Source of the DNA: Xenorhabdus budapestensis
Lineage (GTDB): Bacteria; Pseudomonadota; Gammaproteobacteria; Enterobacterales; Enterobacteriaceae
NCBI RefSeq assembly: GCF_002632465.1
Contig: NZ_NIBS01000011.1
Span: 63,145-127,144 of the forward strand
Reading direction: 5' to 3'
DNA: 64,000 bases
Part shown: piece by piece, positions 48,795-58,297 of the stretch
How the letters are laid out: every line of letters starts with the position of its first letter
Numbering within the stretch: position 1 is the first letter of the stretch
The notes under the pieces: generated by a model
Database searches by the model: none
What the model was told of the DNA's origin: nothing
What the model saw: only the letters and a program-made list of their open reading frames with translations
Position numbers and translations under genes: made by a program

Positions 48795-50452
48795 ACGCAT
48801 GGGAACAGTACGCTTTTGATATCGAAAACGGCACAATTCCGGCCTGTAAACGGGTAAAACAGGCGGTGAAACGTTACTTTAACGACCTGAATAACCCGCT
48901 TTATGTGTTTGATTCGGCAGTTGTAGAGCGTTTCATTGCCTTTTCCCGTTACTGTCCACATGTCAAAGGCCATTTGCGGGGTAAACCAATTATGCTGGAG
49001 CCGTGGCAGCAGTTCGCCTTTGCTAACCTTCTCGGCTTCAAGGTCAAAGCGACCGAACGCCGAAAATACCGCAGTGCTTATATTCAGGTGCCGCGCAAAA
49101 ATGCAAAGTCTACCGTTGCCGCGATACTGGCAAACTGGTTTCTGGTGATGGAGTCAGGCCAGCAGGATATTTACACCGCCGCCGTGAGTCGGGATCAGGC
49201 ACGTATTGTATTCGATGATGCCCGCCAGATGTGCCTGTTATCAAAGCCCCTGAAAAAACGGGTTGTTATCCAGCAACACAAAATAACCTACCCGAAGAGC
49301 AACAGTCTGCTAAAACCACTGGCAGCCAAAGCCGCCACGATTGAGGGCACTAACCCCAGTCTGGCGATTATCGATGAATATCATTTGCACCCGGATAACG
49401 CCGTTTATTCTGCCCTTGAACTGGGGATGGGGGCACGTCCCGAAGGTATTCTGTTTGCCATTACCACAGCGGGCAGTAACGTGATCTCAGCCTGTAAACA
49501 GCACTATGATTATTGTTGCCAGATATTGGATGGCGAAGAACAAAACGAATCGCTGTTTGCCCTGATCTACGAACTGGACGACGAGAACGAGATTGATGAT
49601 GAGACGCTCTGGATAAAAGCGAACCCAAATCTGGATATCTCAGTAGATAGCACCTCATTACATGACACAATTCAGAAAGCACGGGGCATTCCCTCACAAT
49701 GGACAGAAATGTTAACCAAGCGCTTTAATATCTGGTGTCAGGGCGAAACGCCGTGGATGGGTGAAGGCGCTTGGAAAGCCTGCCAGACAGATTATGATGA
49801 AAACGATCTCAAAGGATTAGAATGTTATGCCGGATTAGATTTATCCTCAACAGGCGATATCACCAGCGTCTGTTACACCTTCCCTGTGGATAACGAACTG
49901 TTATTACTCACTCGCCATTACCTGCCCGAAGCCCAGCTACAGAATCCTGCCAATAAGAACCGGGCTGTTTATCGCCAATGGGTACAGGCAGGCTGGATAC
50001 GCACCACGACAGGCGATTGCATTGATTATGATCGTATCCGTGATGATATTCTCAATGATAGCCAGCACTTTGATATCAAGCTGGTGGGTTTTGATACATG
50101 GAACGCCACGCATCTTAGAACACAATTACAGGGTGTAGGGCTGGATGTTGAGCCATTCCCGCAAACCTATGTGCGCTTTAGCCCCGTGGCGAAATCTGCT
50201 GAGGTGTTTGTTAACCGCAAAATCATTCGTCACAACGGCGATCCGGTGCTGGCGTGGGCGATGTCTAATGTCGTGATGGAAACGGATGCGAACGCTAATA
50301 TCAAACCGAATAAAAAGAAATCAGCGAACAAGATAGATCCGGCGATTGCGTTTTTGATGAGTTTTGGCACATGGCAAGTAGAACATGAAAAGTTTGCGTT
50401 TAACTTAAGTGAAGAACAGCAGCAGAGACTGGATATCTTTGATGGGGTTTAA
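48791..50452 (+). CDS. Terminase large subunit
   Basis: 553-aa packaging motor. N-terminal ATPase with the Walker A-like VPRKNAKSTVAA and Walker B SLAIIDEYHLH; C-terminal nuclease with GLDLSSTGDITSV and the later acid residues. Intact. In HK97-type systems this drives cos-type packaging. Last gene of the capsid operon before a terminator. Confidence 0.93.
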   Translation: MNAWEQYAFDIENGTIPACKRVKQAVKRYFNDLNNPLYVFDSAVVERFIAFSRYCPHVKGHLRGKPIMLEPWQQFAFANLLGFKVKATERRKYRSAYIQVPRKNAKSTVAAILANWFLVMESGQQDIYTAAVSRDQARIVFDDARQMCLLSKPLKKRVVIQQHKITYPKSNSLLKPLAAKAATIEGTNPSLAIIDEYHLHPDNAVYSALELGMGARPEGILFAITTAGSNVISACKQHYDYCCQILDGEEQNESLFALIYELDDENEIDDETLWIKANPNLDISVDSTSLHDTIQKARGIPSQWTEMLTKRFNIWCQGETPWMGEGAWKACQTDYDENDLKGLECYAGLDLSSTGDITSVCYTFPVDNELLLLTRHYLPEAQLQNPANKNRAVYRQWVQAGWIRTTTGDCIDYDRIRDDILNDSQHFDIKLVGFDTWNATHLRTQLQGVGLDVEPFPQTYVRFSPVAKSAEVFVNRKIIRHNGDPVLAWAMSNVVMETDANANIKPNKKKSANKIDPAIAFLMSFGTWQVEHEKFAFNLSEEQQQRLDIFDGV

Positions 50453-50469
50453 TAAAATCAAATGATCAG

Positions 50470-50492
50470 AAGGTGAGATATTTCACCTTTAT
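50470..50492 (+). terminator. Terminator behind the packaging operon
   Basis: Stem AAGGTGA / TCACCTT with a 6-nt loop, followed by TTATTTC. Weak U-run; the stem is only 7 bp. Confidence 0.6.
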
Positions 50493-50710
50493 TTCACTAA
50501 ATCTTATTAGCCATTAAATAAATTTTATTAATTTATTCTCTATTATATTATGTCATCCTGCCGACAAAACATTCTAACTATCAAATGTTAGTCAAGCCGT
50601 ACTCTCCAATATTGATGAACCAATTTTATTGATGTTCACCGGCGGAGAAGTCTCCCACCGCCTTCATGTTATTTAGCAATGTGTATTGTTGATTAGATGA
50701 GGGAATAAAT

Positions 50711-51391
50711 ATGCAAGATAAAAAGCCTGAATCAAAAATCCTAGAAGATAACGTTGTAGTTGTACCAACTCGCGAATATGTGAAGGACGCGATCATAGAA
50801 CACGCCCAGAGCCGCAATCATCCTTACGCAACTCAGGTAGAACCGGGATTTGTTACACTAAGTAATGAAGCAGATAGTGACAGTGAAATAACCGTCGCAA
50901 CATCTAAAGCTGTTAAAAAAGCATATGATCTAGCTAATATAGCCAACCAAAACGCCCTCAATAATAACTCAAATCTCTATTTAGAGAAGAAGCAGAACAG
51001 GGCAGATATCCCGGATAAAGCGGAGTTTGTAAAGAATCTTGGTTTATCTGAATTAGTTTATAGAGCCGTAGGGAATGGACCAAACCAAGTACCGGATATG
51101 AACAGTTTTGATGCGAAACTTAATGAATCTGGGTATCAAATGCTTCCTAGTGGATTAATGATTCAGTGGGGGGTTGTAATCGGTTCAACAAGTACAATAG
51201 ACGTGCGTAAATTCTCAATTCCATTTAAAAACAAATGCTTTGTTGTAACTGGTAATTATGTTAGAGGTGGTGATTGGGGGCAAGGTATATCTGCTGAAAT
51301 TAGATCTAAAGAAGAGTTTTTAATTATTGTTCACGACTCGCTGGGAAATTGGTCAGGTTCCCGAGTGCAATATATAGCTATCGGATATTAG
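50711..51391 (+). CDS. Tail-fibre-like protein
   Basis: 226 aa. The middle contains the phage tail-fibre repeat (YATQVEPGFVTLSNEAD...; SKAVKKAYDLANIANQNA). The C-terminal 90 residues begin NESGYQMLPSGLMIQWGVV and end VQYIAIGY, resembling the gp53-like fibre tip. Receptor-binding fibres are unusual in an element that has no tail genes. AT-rich compared with the terminase. It lies behind a terminator with its own ribosome-binding site. Confidence 0.8.
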   Translation: MQDKKPESKILEDNVVVVPTREYVKDAIIEHAQSRNHPYATQVEPGFVTLSNEADSDSEITVATSKAVKKAYDLANIANQNALNNNSNLYLEKKQNRADIPDKAEFVKNLGLSELVYRAVGNGPNQVPDMNSFDAKLNESGYQMLPSGLMIQWGVVIGSTSTIDVRKFSIPFKNKCFVVTGNYVRGGDWGQGISAEIRSKEEFLIIVHDSLGNWSGSRVQYIAIGY

Positions 51392-51619
51392 TCTTATAGA
51401 GATGAATTTTTCTTACCATAATTGAATAAATATCATACTGATTCGTATTGGTGTTTTTTTATAACAGTGTATATCTTCAAATATCACTACTACCGATCAC
51501 ATACCAATCTAGACATGGATGTCTAACCAATATCCTTCGGAATATCATAGGCTCTTCATCTCCAACCGAATAGTAACAGGCCTAAAAAGCTTCCAATGGG
51601 CCTGAATACAGAGCAGATA

Positions 51620-51646
51620 TTTATCTTGAGTGAAGAACAGTAGTAG
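51620..51646 (+). repeat. Remnant duplication of the terminase 3' end
   Basis: About 27 bp matching the terminase end at about 50400-50425 with four mismatches (shared core AGTGAAGAACAG). It encodes ILSEEQ then a stop, against NLSEEQQQR in the gene. Suggests that the fibre gene was inserted by recombination at the terminase 3' end. Confidence 0.5.
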
Positions 51647-51743
51647 CACCTTAACGCGCTTAATAAGATATAACGCAAAAAGTTAAGCGTTTATACTGAT
51701 TCGCTTATTGAGTCCGATAAACCAATCAGTTAAAGTAGCCCAG

Positions 51744-51915
51744 CCATTGGCAAAATCCAATGGTCAAGGATTAGCACCCTTGCAAAGAGCTATCCACTGG
51801 TAGGAGGTTTCTACCAGTGTGTCTGCTATCGCCCATTCAATGGCGATTCAGGCAGGGGAGGCTTCGGCCTCGCTGGAAGGTAGCTCCCAGTAGTGCTAAC
51901 CCTGTCTGAATTGCC
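51744..51915 (+). ncRNA. Structured RNA candidate upstream of the ner-like gene
   Basis: Four nested or tandem stems: CCATTGG/CCAATGG (51744-51763), CACTGGTAG/CTACCAGTG (51795-51819), a 16-bp helix GGCGATTCAGGCAGGG with CCCTGTCTGAATTGCC (51842-51857 with 51900-51915, two G-U pairs), enclosing GAGGC-TTCG-GCCTC (51858-51871) and CTGG/CCAG (51873-51890). The long helix brackets a three-way junction. It lies in the leader of the ner-like gene, 36 nt before its start, and could be a riboregulator or small antisense RNA of the phage C4 kind. No known family was identified by eye. Confidence 0.55.
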
Positions 51916-51951
51916 ACCATCAATGTTCAATTAATGGAAGGGGTAGCAGGA

Positions 51952-52215
51952 ATGATTGATATAAAAAAAGACTGGCATCAAGCCGATATTATTGCTGCAT
52001 TACGTAAGCGTGGAACAACCCTAGCGGCTGTTTCTCGTGAAGCAGGACTCAGTTCATCTACACTAGCAAATACTCTTAGCCGTCCGTGGCCGAAAGGCGA
52101 ATGGATAATTGCTAACTATCTCGAAATACATCCCTCAGAAATCTGGCCGAGTCGCTATTTTGATTCGTATGGCCGATTAATTGAGCGTCATGCTCGCAGT
52201 AAACCACTGGAATAA
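51952..52215 (+). CDS. Ner/Nlp-like transcriptional regulator
   Basis: 87-aa Ner-family winged HTH protein: MIDIKKDWHQADIIAALRKR, then LAAVSREAGLSSSTLANTLSRPWPKG and EIHPSEIWPSRYF. Related to Mu Ner and host Nlp/SfsB. GAAGGGG lies 8 nt before the ATG, which favours this start over the one 18 nt upstream. Last gene before attR. Confidence 0.88.
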   Translation: MIDIKKDWHQADIIAALRKRGTTLAAVSREAGLSSSTLANTLSRPWPKGEWIIANYLEIHPSEIWPSRYFDSYGRLIERHARSKPLE

Positions 52216-52410
52216 TTACTCATCAGTTCTTGAGATTCAATCTTAGCCATTTTAGAAATCATGGCGTTTTGCATTTCAAGTGGCGATTAGGGAAGCAGAA
52301 AGGCAAACATCGTATATTCAGGAGATGTGATAAATGTCACAGAGAGGAATACGACAACGGCTCATTACCGTAGCTGTATTAATTGGTTATACCTCGCGCT
52401 ACTGCCAGAA

Positions 52411-52431
52411 GGTATCCTATGGGTATCCTAG
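52411..52431 (+). repeat. Integrase arm-type repeat near attR
   Basis: GGTATCCTATGGGTATCCTAG, the partner of 35807-35827, about 50 bp inside attR. Confidence 0.65.
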
Positions 52432-52468
52432 AAAAAACTAAGGGGTCGCACTTTTGATGCAACCCCTT
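52432..52468 (-). terminator. Island-supplied terminator for tRNA-Ile2
   Basis: On the minus strand GGGGTTGCA / TGCGACCCC (9 bp with one G-U) is followed by TTAGTTTTTT, just beyond the tRNA 3' end. It replaces the original terminator stranded at 35604. Confidence 0.85.
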
Positions 52469-52476
52469 GATAATTC

Positions 52477-52552
52477 TGGTGGCCCCTGCTGGACTTGAAC
52501 CAGCGACCAAGCGATTATGAGTCGCCTGCTCTAACCACTGAGCTAAGGGGCC
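52477..52552 (-). tRNA. ileX: tRNA-Ile2 (CAU anticodon, lysidine-modified), island attachment gene
   Basis: 76-nt cloverleaf including an encoded CCA end: acceptor GGCCCCT pairs with AGGGGCC, D-arm GCTCAGTGGTTAGAGC, anticodon CAU (complement at 52517-52519) and TTCAAGTCC T-arm. The sequence matches E. coli ileX, which reads AUA after TilS modifies the anticodon. A TATAAT lies 14-19 nt upstream on the minus strand (52567-52572). The gene stays whole after integration because the island carries the same 3' part. Confidence 0.93.
52482..52521. repeat. attR: 40-bp core shared with attL
   Basis: Identical to 35659-35698 and inside the intact tRNA-Ile2 gene. Confidence 0.95.
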
Positions 52553-52840
52553 GTTGAAGTGGAGGAATTATACGGTACAGTGTGGCACCAGGTCTAGTCC
52601 TCAAAATTCATATGCGCGTTTTATAGACAAAAATCAGTGCTTTTTAACGTATTTAAACTATTTATAGCCACTATAAAATATTTTTTAGAGATACTGATTG
52701 CCTTTTTGATAAATTTCTCTGGTTATTTATTGTGTTTTGATTATTATTTGAACACAAAGATATTGTTGGTTATGTTTCGTGTTTTTTTGATTTGAAACCG
52801 TTCTTATATTTTCCTGTAAAAATATTTTTGTAATTCAAAT

Positions 52841-53638
52841 ATGAGCATATACAACTTATCAGAGGCCGTTTTGGCCCATCGTAAACTGGAAGATTATTTT
52901 TTCTCATCTATCAGCCGAATGTATCAACATATCGGTGCTGGAGTTCGAGCTTATGTCACAGGTGTTGAAACTGATGCATTAAATTTTTTGCTGGTGGTAG
53001 ATGAATATGAACAAACCGCAGAAGAGCTAAAAACAGGGATTCAGTTACTTGATGAGAAAGCGAATGTACCGTTTTTGATTGTTACCGCGGTGCCTGGTAA
53101 TCAGGTTTTAGCGGTTATCCAGCAGGCTGGGTTTGTGTTTGATCCTGATAGCATAACTACCGTCATGCAGCTCGATTTGATGAATTGGCAGATTGCGGAT
53201 GAGGGTGTTGAAGGATATGAAATCCGGCGTGTTGACCACTGTTTGACTGATTGGGCTATTCCGGTAGAAAGTGCATTTGAAATAGGTCATTTTATTTCCG
53301 GACAGTATCAACAATGTCATCAGGTGGCCTTGAATGCTGGAAAGTATCTGCAACATTATGTTCTGTATATAGATGGTCAGCCAATCTGTGCCTTAACTTT
53401 ATCAAGGCTGGACAAATATATTCGTCTTGATGATATCAGTACAGTGAGGGAAAAGAAGAGAAGAGGGTGTGCTTCTGCTTTGATTAACTATGTGTTGAAA
53501 GAAGCTAAGCTTTATGGTGCGACTACATGTTATCTGGAGGCTTCGCGTGATGGAAATGGCTTATATCGTCGCATCGGTTTTAAACCATTATTTGAATGTC
53601 AGGGATTTATTCGTGAAGAGAAAGCTATGCATGAATAA
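52841..53638 (+). CDS. GNAT-family acetyltransferase
   Basis: 265 aa. The C-terminal half is a GNAT domain: LDDISTVREKKRRGCASALINYVLKEA (motif A) followed by LEASRDGNGLYRRIGFKP. The N-terminal half is an unassigned, probably GNAT-like domain. Acceptor unknown. The preceding 288-bp gap is AT-rich with no other feature seen. Converges on rpoD. Confidence 0.82.
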   Translation: MSIYNLSEAVLAHRKLEDYFFSSISRMYQHIGAGVRAYVTGVETDALNFLLVVDEYEQTAEELKTGIQLLDEKANVPFLIVTAVPGNQVLAVIQQAGFVFDPDSITTVMQLDLMNWQIADEGVEGYEIRRVDHCLTDWAIPVESAFEIGHFISGQYQQCHQVALNAGKYLQHYVLYIDGQPICALTLSRLDKYIRLDDISTVREKKRRGCASALINYVLKEAKLYGATTCYLEASRDGNGLYRRIGFKPLFECQGFIREEKAMHE

Positions 53639-53641
53639 TAA

Positions 53642-53669
53642 AAAAGCGTCTGCCGGAGCAGACGCTTTT
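53642..53669. terminator. Bidirectional terminator between the GNAT gene and rpoD
   Basis: Perfect 12-bp stem AAAAGCGTCTGC / GCAGACGCTTTT with a CGGA loop, T-runs on both strands. Confidence 0.93.
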
Positions 53670-53696
53670 CAGGTTTTTCAGCAAGAGATCCCTTGA

Positions 53697-55541
53697 TTAG
53701 TCATCAAGGAAGCTGCGCAGTACTTCTGAACGGCTTGGATGACGCAGTTTGCGCAGAGCCTTAGCTTCGATCTGACGAATACGCTCACGGGTTACGTCAA
53801 ATTGTTTACCAACTTCTTCCAGTGTATGGTCAGTGTTCATGTCGATACCAAAACGCATACGCAGGACTTTCGCTTCACGTGCAGTTAAGCCTGCCAGCAC
53901 ATCATGGGTAGCAGAACGCAGGCTTTCTGAAGTGGCAGAATCCAGCGGCAGCTCCAATGTGATATCTTCAATGAAATCACCGAGATGTGAATCTTCATCA
54001 TCTCCAACTGGTGTTTCCATGGAAATTGGTTCTTTGGCAATTTTCAGTACCTTGCGGATCTTATCTTCCGGCATCAGCATACGTTCTGCCAGCTCTTCCG
54101 GTGACGGTTCACGTCCCATTTCCTGTAGCATCTGACGGGAAATACGATTGAGTTTGTTGATCGTCTCAATCATATGTACAGGAATACGGATGGTACGCGC
54201 CTGATCCGCAATAGAGCGGGTAATAGCCTGACGGATCCACCATGTAGCATAAGTTGAGAACTTATAACCACGGCGGTATTCAAATTTATCAACCGCTTTC
54301 ATCAGGCCGATATTACCTTCCTGGATCAGGTCAAGGAATTGCAGACCGCGGTTGGTGTATTTCTTGGCAATCGAAATAACCAGACGTAAGTTTGCTTCAA
54401 CCATTTCCTTCTTCGCACGGCGGGCTTTTGCTTCACCGATTGACATGCGACGGTTGATATCTTTGACTTGATCAATAGTTAAGCCGGTTTCTTCTTCAAT
54501 CTGGCGAAGCTTTTGCAGGCTACGCATTACCTCTTCTTCAACTTCCAGCAGTTTATCAGACCATGGTTTGTTCATCGCTTTTGCAGCAGTAAACCATGTA
54601 TCATTCGTTTCATTGCCAGAAAACAGAGTGATGAAGTTTTTCTTCGGCATTTTGCTCTGTTCAACACACATCTTCATGATTTGGCGTTCTTGAAGACGTA
54701 CGCGATCCATCATGGAACGCATGTTGTTAACCAAGTAATCAAACTGTTTTGGTATAAGGCGGAATTGTTTGAATACTTCGGACAGTTTTAAAATTTCCGC
54801 TGCAGTATTTGGATGGCTGCGACCGTATTTTTTGATTGTCTGACGGGTAGTTTCATGTTGTTCACGTAGCTCCAGAAATTTCTGGCGAGCCAATTCTGGA
54901 TCAATGCTGTTATCGTCTTCACTGTCAGTATCATCATCCTGATCGTCATTATCGTCAGAATCATCAAGCTCTTCCTGAGGCAGTTCAGAACCAACGTGAG
55001 TAGCTGTCGGTGCAAGATCTTCTTCTGCATTAGGATCAACAAATCCTGTGATTAAATCAGACAAGCGGCTTTCACCTGCTTCAACAAGGTCATACTGCTC
55101 CAGCAGGTAGGTAATAGCTTCAGGGTATTCGGCAACGGAGCACTGTACTTGGTTAATGCCATCTTCAATGCGTTTTGCAATGTCAATCTCACCTTCGCGA
55201 GTCAGTAGCTCAACTGTACCCATTTCACGCATGTACATGCGAACCGGATCGGTAGTACGACCGATTTCTGACTCGACACTGGATAACACTTGCGCTGCTG
55301 CTTCTACAGCATCTTCATCGGTGTCGTTTGTGTTTTCTGCCAACATGAGATCATCGGCATCAGGTGCCTCTTCCATTACCTGGATGCCCATGTCATTGAT
55401 CATTTGGATGATATCTTCTATCTGATCAGAATCGACGATATCTTCCGGCAGATGGTCATTGACCTCAGCATAGGTCAGATAGCCTTGCTCCTTACCTCGT
55501 GTGACAAGTAGCTTTAGCTGTGACTGCGGGTTTTGCTCCAT
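53697..55541 (-). CDS. rpoD: RNA polymerase sigma-70 factor RpoD
   Basis: Primary sigma factor, 614 aa. Regions in order: 1.1 ([20 protein letters not shown]), an acid-rich insert (about 195-220, [19 protein letters not shown]), 2.3-2.4 ([20 protein letters not shown]), 3 and 4.2 ([18 protein letters not shown]). The start giving [10 protein letters not shown] is the known one; the open frame runs 17 codons upstream. Third gene of the rpsU-dnaG-rpoD macromolecular synthesis operon. Confidence 0.98.
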   Translation of the reverse strand: MEQNPQSQLKLLVTRGKEQGYLTYAEVNDHLPEDIVDSDQIEDIIQMINDMGIQVMEEAPDADDLMLAENTNDTDEDAVEAAAQVLSSVESEIGRTTDPVRMYMREMGTVELLTREGEIDIAKRIEDGINQVQCSVAEYPEAITYLLEQYDLVEAGESRLSDLITGFVDPNAEEDLAPTATHVGSELPQEELDDSDDNDDQDDDTDSEDDNSIDPELARQKFLELREQHETTRQTIKKYGRSHPNTAAEILKLSEVFKQFRLIPKQFDYLVNNMRSMMDRVRLQERQIMKMCVEQSKMPKKNFITLFSGNETNDTWFTAAKAMNKPWSDKLLEVEEEVMRSLQKLRQIEEETGLTIDQVKDINRRMSIGEAKARRAKKEMVEANLRLVISIAKKYTNRGLQFLDLIQEGNIGLMKAVDKFEYRRGYKFSTYATWWIRQAITRSIADQARTIRIPVHMIETINKLNRISRQMLQEMGREPSPEELAERMLMPEDKIRKVLKIAKEPISMETPVGDDEDSHLGDFIEDITLELPLDSATSESLRSATHDVLAGLTAREAKVLRMRFGIDMNTDHTLEEVGKQFDVTRERIRQIEAKALRKLRHPSRSEVLRSFLDD

Positions 55542-55853
55542 AAGACGGTATCCACACTTCAGAGTATTGGTTGGTGTCGGTCGGCGAAACAAATTATGCC
55601 AACAATAACATTTAGGGGCATTTTCGTTATATTGCCACTGCCCTCAATAGCGGCAACTGTAGGGTTATCTCCCTACCTCATTCGGCATTTAAGCCGTAAA
55701 TTCTGTATCTATGATCCGAAATTTTGATTCAGAGTCTGTTTTATCTGACTGTTTTCAGCAACTCAGTTTCAGAAAATCAGTTTTATTAAACCATGTTACA
55801 CATATAGATTGGATCAAATCTGTCAGGTAACACAGCCCTAATTGAAACAACAT
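55542..55853. other. dnaG-rpoD intergenic region
   Basis: 312 bp, longer than in E. coli, AT-rich. No gene or terminator recognised. Confidence 0.5.
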
Positions 55854-57602
55854 CTATTTTTTGGCTCCGGATTCTGTGATTAACCGGACTTCTTCACGCT
55901 CTTCCGGGGTCAATCCTTCTGTTCTCTCTTTAGCAATCAAAAAATTGAAACGTTCATCCAGAGCTGATGCGAAAAGATGATTCAACGCATCACTAAACGT
56001 TTTTTCAGCAATTTCTTCTATCTGTATATCGTTCCATGCGGCGAGTTTTTCAAGCTGTTTTGCGTACTTATTGTCGCGGTATTGCTCCAAAAGCTGCCCG
56101 GTTGTTAAGCCTGGTTGGGCAAGGCATGTGTCGACAAGCTCTATAAATAACGGTAATCCCGCTATTTGAGCAGAAAACATTCCCTGTAATGAAGGAACTA
56201 ATGTCGCTAAATGCGGATTTTGTACCAGCAATGCGATAAGTATGCGCATTGTTGTTGGTTTCAGTTTTAGTGCCTGATATGTATTGGTATCTTTTTTGAC
56301 AAGTTTTGCCAGAGATCGTTCCAATTGTGTCGTATCAGGTATGCCCAGTAGTTTCCCAAGTTCTTTAAGCAGATAGAGCCGCAATGCTTCTCCCGGAACC
56401 TGACTAATCAATGGCATAGCAAGTGAATTAAGCTTGGTTGCGCCTTCCGGAGTACTCAAATCAACCTGTGGTAGCAGTGAATCGAACAGAAACCCAGATA
56501 AAGTTTGTGCCTTTTCCATTCTCTGTTCGAAAGATTCACGCTTTTCTTTACGGATCAGTGAATCCGGATCTTCACCATCTGGCAAGAACATAAAACGTAA
56601 TTGCCGGCCGTCATTCAGATAGGGTAGTGCTGTTTCCAGTGTCCTCCATGCAGCATCACGACCTGCACGGTCTCCATCGTAACAACAGATGACGTTATCG
56701 GTTGTCCGAAAAAGTAACTGAACGTGCTCGGCTGTTGTGGACGTTCCCAGCGAAGCTACAGCATAATCGATGCCAAACTGAGCCAACGCGACAACATCCA
56801 TATAACCTTCAACCACCAATAACCTTGAAAGGGAATTGTGGTTTTGCTGTGCTTCATAAAGGCCATATAATTGACGGCCTTTATGGAAAATCTCTGTTTC
56901 CGGTGAATTGAGGTATTTGGGAAGTGCATCTCCCAGCACTCTGCCACCAAATGCAATGACACGGCCCCGGCGATCACGGATAGGGAACATAATACGTTCA
57001 CGGAAACGGTCATAAGTGCGACCGTTGTCATTCGTGACCAGCATTCCGGCGTCGTTTAATTGCTTGCGCTCTTCTGCGTTATGGGCAAACCGTTTCAGGG
57101 TATTATCCCACCCCGCCGGAGCGAAGCCGATTGAAAAACGCTGAATGACTTCTTCACTGAGCCCGCGCCTGGCCAGATATTGCCAGGCTGCCTGTCCGTT
57201 TGGTATTGTCAGTGAATGTTGATAGAAACTGTTTAGTTTATCCATCAACTGATAAAGATTTTGTCGTTGGTGGCGCTCAATATGGCCGCCGCCAGAACTT
57301 GCCTCATAAGGGACTTCCAGCCCGTGCATAGCAGCCAGCTCTTCAATGGATTCGACAAAGTCTAACCTGTCATAATTCATTAAAAAATCAATGGCATTAC
57401 CATGAGCCCCACAACCGAAGCAATGATAAAACTGTTTATCGCCATTAACAGTAAATGAAGGGGTTTTTTCGTTATGAAAAGGACAACACGCCTGATGGTT
57501 TTTACCTTTCTTTTTAAGAGGCACTCTGACATCGATAAGATCAATGATATCGGTTCTGGCTAATAAGTCATTGATAAATGTGCGTGGAATTCGTCCAGCC
57601 AT
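55854..57602 (-). CDS. dnaG: DNA primase DnaG
   Basis: 582-aa replicative primase. N-terminal zinc-binding domain (CCPFHNEKTPSF ... FYHCFGCGAHG), central TOPRIM polymerase core (LLVVEGYMDVVALAQFG; CYDGDRAGRDA) and C-terminal DnaB-helicase-binding domain. Synthesises RNA primers at the fork. Second gene of the macromolecular synthesis operon; a hairpin lies between it and rpsU. Confidence 0.98.
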   Translation of the reverse strand: MAGRIPRTFINDLLARTDIIDLIDVRVPLKKKGKNHQACCPFHNEKTPSFTVNGDKQFYHCFGCGAHGNAIDFLMNYDRLDFVESIEELAAMHGLEVPYEASSGGGHIERHQRQNLYQLMDKLNSFYQHSLTIPNGQAAWQYLARRGLSEEVIQRFSIGFAPAGWDNTLKRFAHNAEERKQLNDAGMLVTNDNGRTYDRFRERIMFPIRDRRGRVIAFGGRVLGDALPKYLNSPETEIFHKGRQLYGLYEAQQNHNSLSRLLVVEGYMDVVALAQFGIDYAVASLGTSTTAEHVQLLFRTTDNVICCYDGDRAGRDAAWRTLETALPYLNDGRQLRFMFLPDGEDPDSLIRKEKRESFEQRMEKAQTLSGFLFDSLLPQVDLSTPEGATKLNSLAMPLISQVPGEALRLYLLKELGKLLGIPDTTQLERSLAKLVKKDTNTYQALKLKPTTMRILIALLVQNPHLATLVPSLQGMFSAQIAGLPLFIELVDTCLAQPGLTTGQLLEQYRDNKYAKQLEKLAAWNDIQIEEIAEKTFSDALNHLFASALDERFNFLIAKERTEGLTPEEREEVRLITESGAKK

Positions 57603-57636
57603 AAGCCCTTTTACGCCTGTTGATGAACGAGAATAA

Positions 57637-57663
57637 GCCGCGCTTTCTCTGGGAAAGCACGGC
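57637..57663 (-). terminator. Attenuator between rpsU and dnaG
   Basis: Stem GCCGTGCTTTC / GAAAGCGCGGC on the minus strand. In E. coli a partial terminator in this place lowers dnaG expression relative to rpsU. No long T-run follows, consistent with incomplete termination. Confidence 0.75.
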
Positions 57664-57718
57664 CTTTAACTGCAGTAGTTTGTCAATATAACCCACTATG
57701 CGGATAGACCGCAAAGAT

Positions 57719-58297
<579 letters not shown>

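Larger units (their letters stand above)
51392..51951. other. Non-coding stretch between fibre and ner-like genes
   Basis: 560 bp without a credible gene. It holds the short terminase-like duplication at 51620-51646 and the structured RNA candidate at 51744-51915. Confidence 0.6.
52216..52476. other. Gap between ner-like gene and tRNA
   Basis: 261 bp holding the attR arm repeat and a minus-strand terminator. A 35-codon ORF at 52334-52441 with AGGAG 9 nt upstream runs through both and is probably chance. Confidence 0.4.
35659..52521 (+). mobile_element. Capsid-forming phage-inducible chromosomal island (decayed), in tRNA-Ile2
   Basis: 16.9 kb between identical 40-bp tRNA-derived repeats, with the integrase beside attL. 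Gene order: integrase, accessory gene, AlpA-like, RHH repressor, P4-type primase/helicase, origin candidate, Hcp effector cargo, HK97 major capsid, prohead protease, portal, two head-tail connectors, HNH, small and large terminase, tail fibre, Ner-like. There are no tail tube, tape measure, baseplate or lysis genes. This fits capsid-forming PICIs, which make their own capsids and borrow helper tails. Primase, protease and portal are broken, so autonomous transfer is unlikely. A simple deleted prophage is the alternative, but replication and regulation genes are of satellite type. Confidence 0.8.

Noticed and set aside
52334..52441. 35-codon ORF before the tRNA
   Set aside because: It runs through the integrase arm repeat and the terminator; probably chance.
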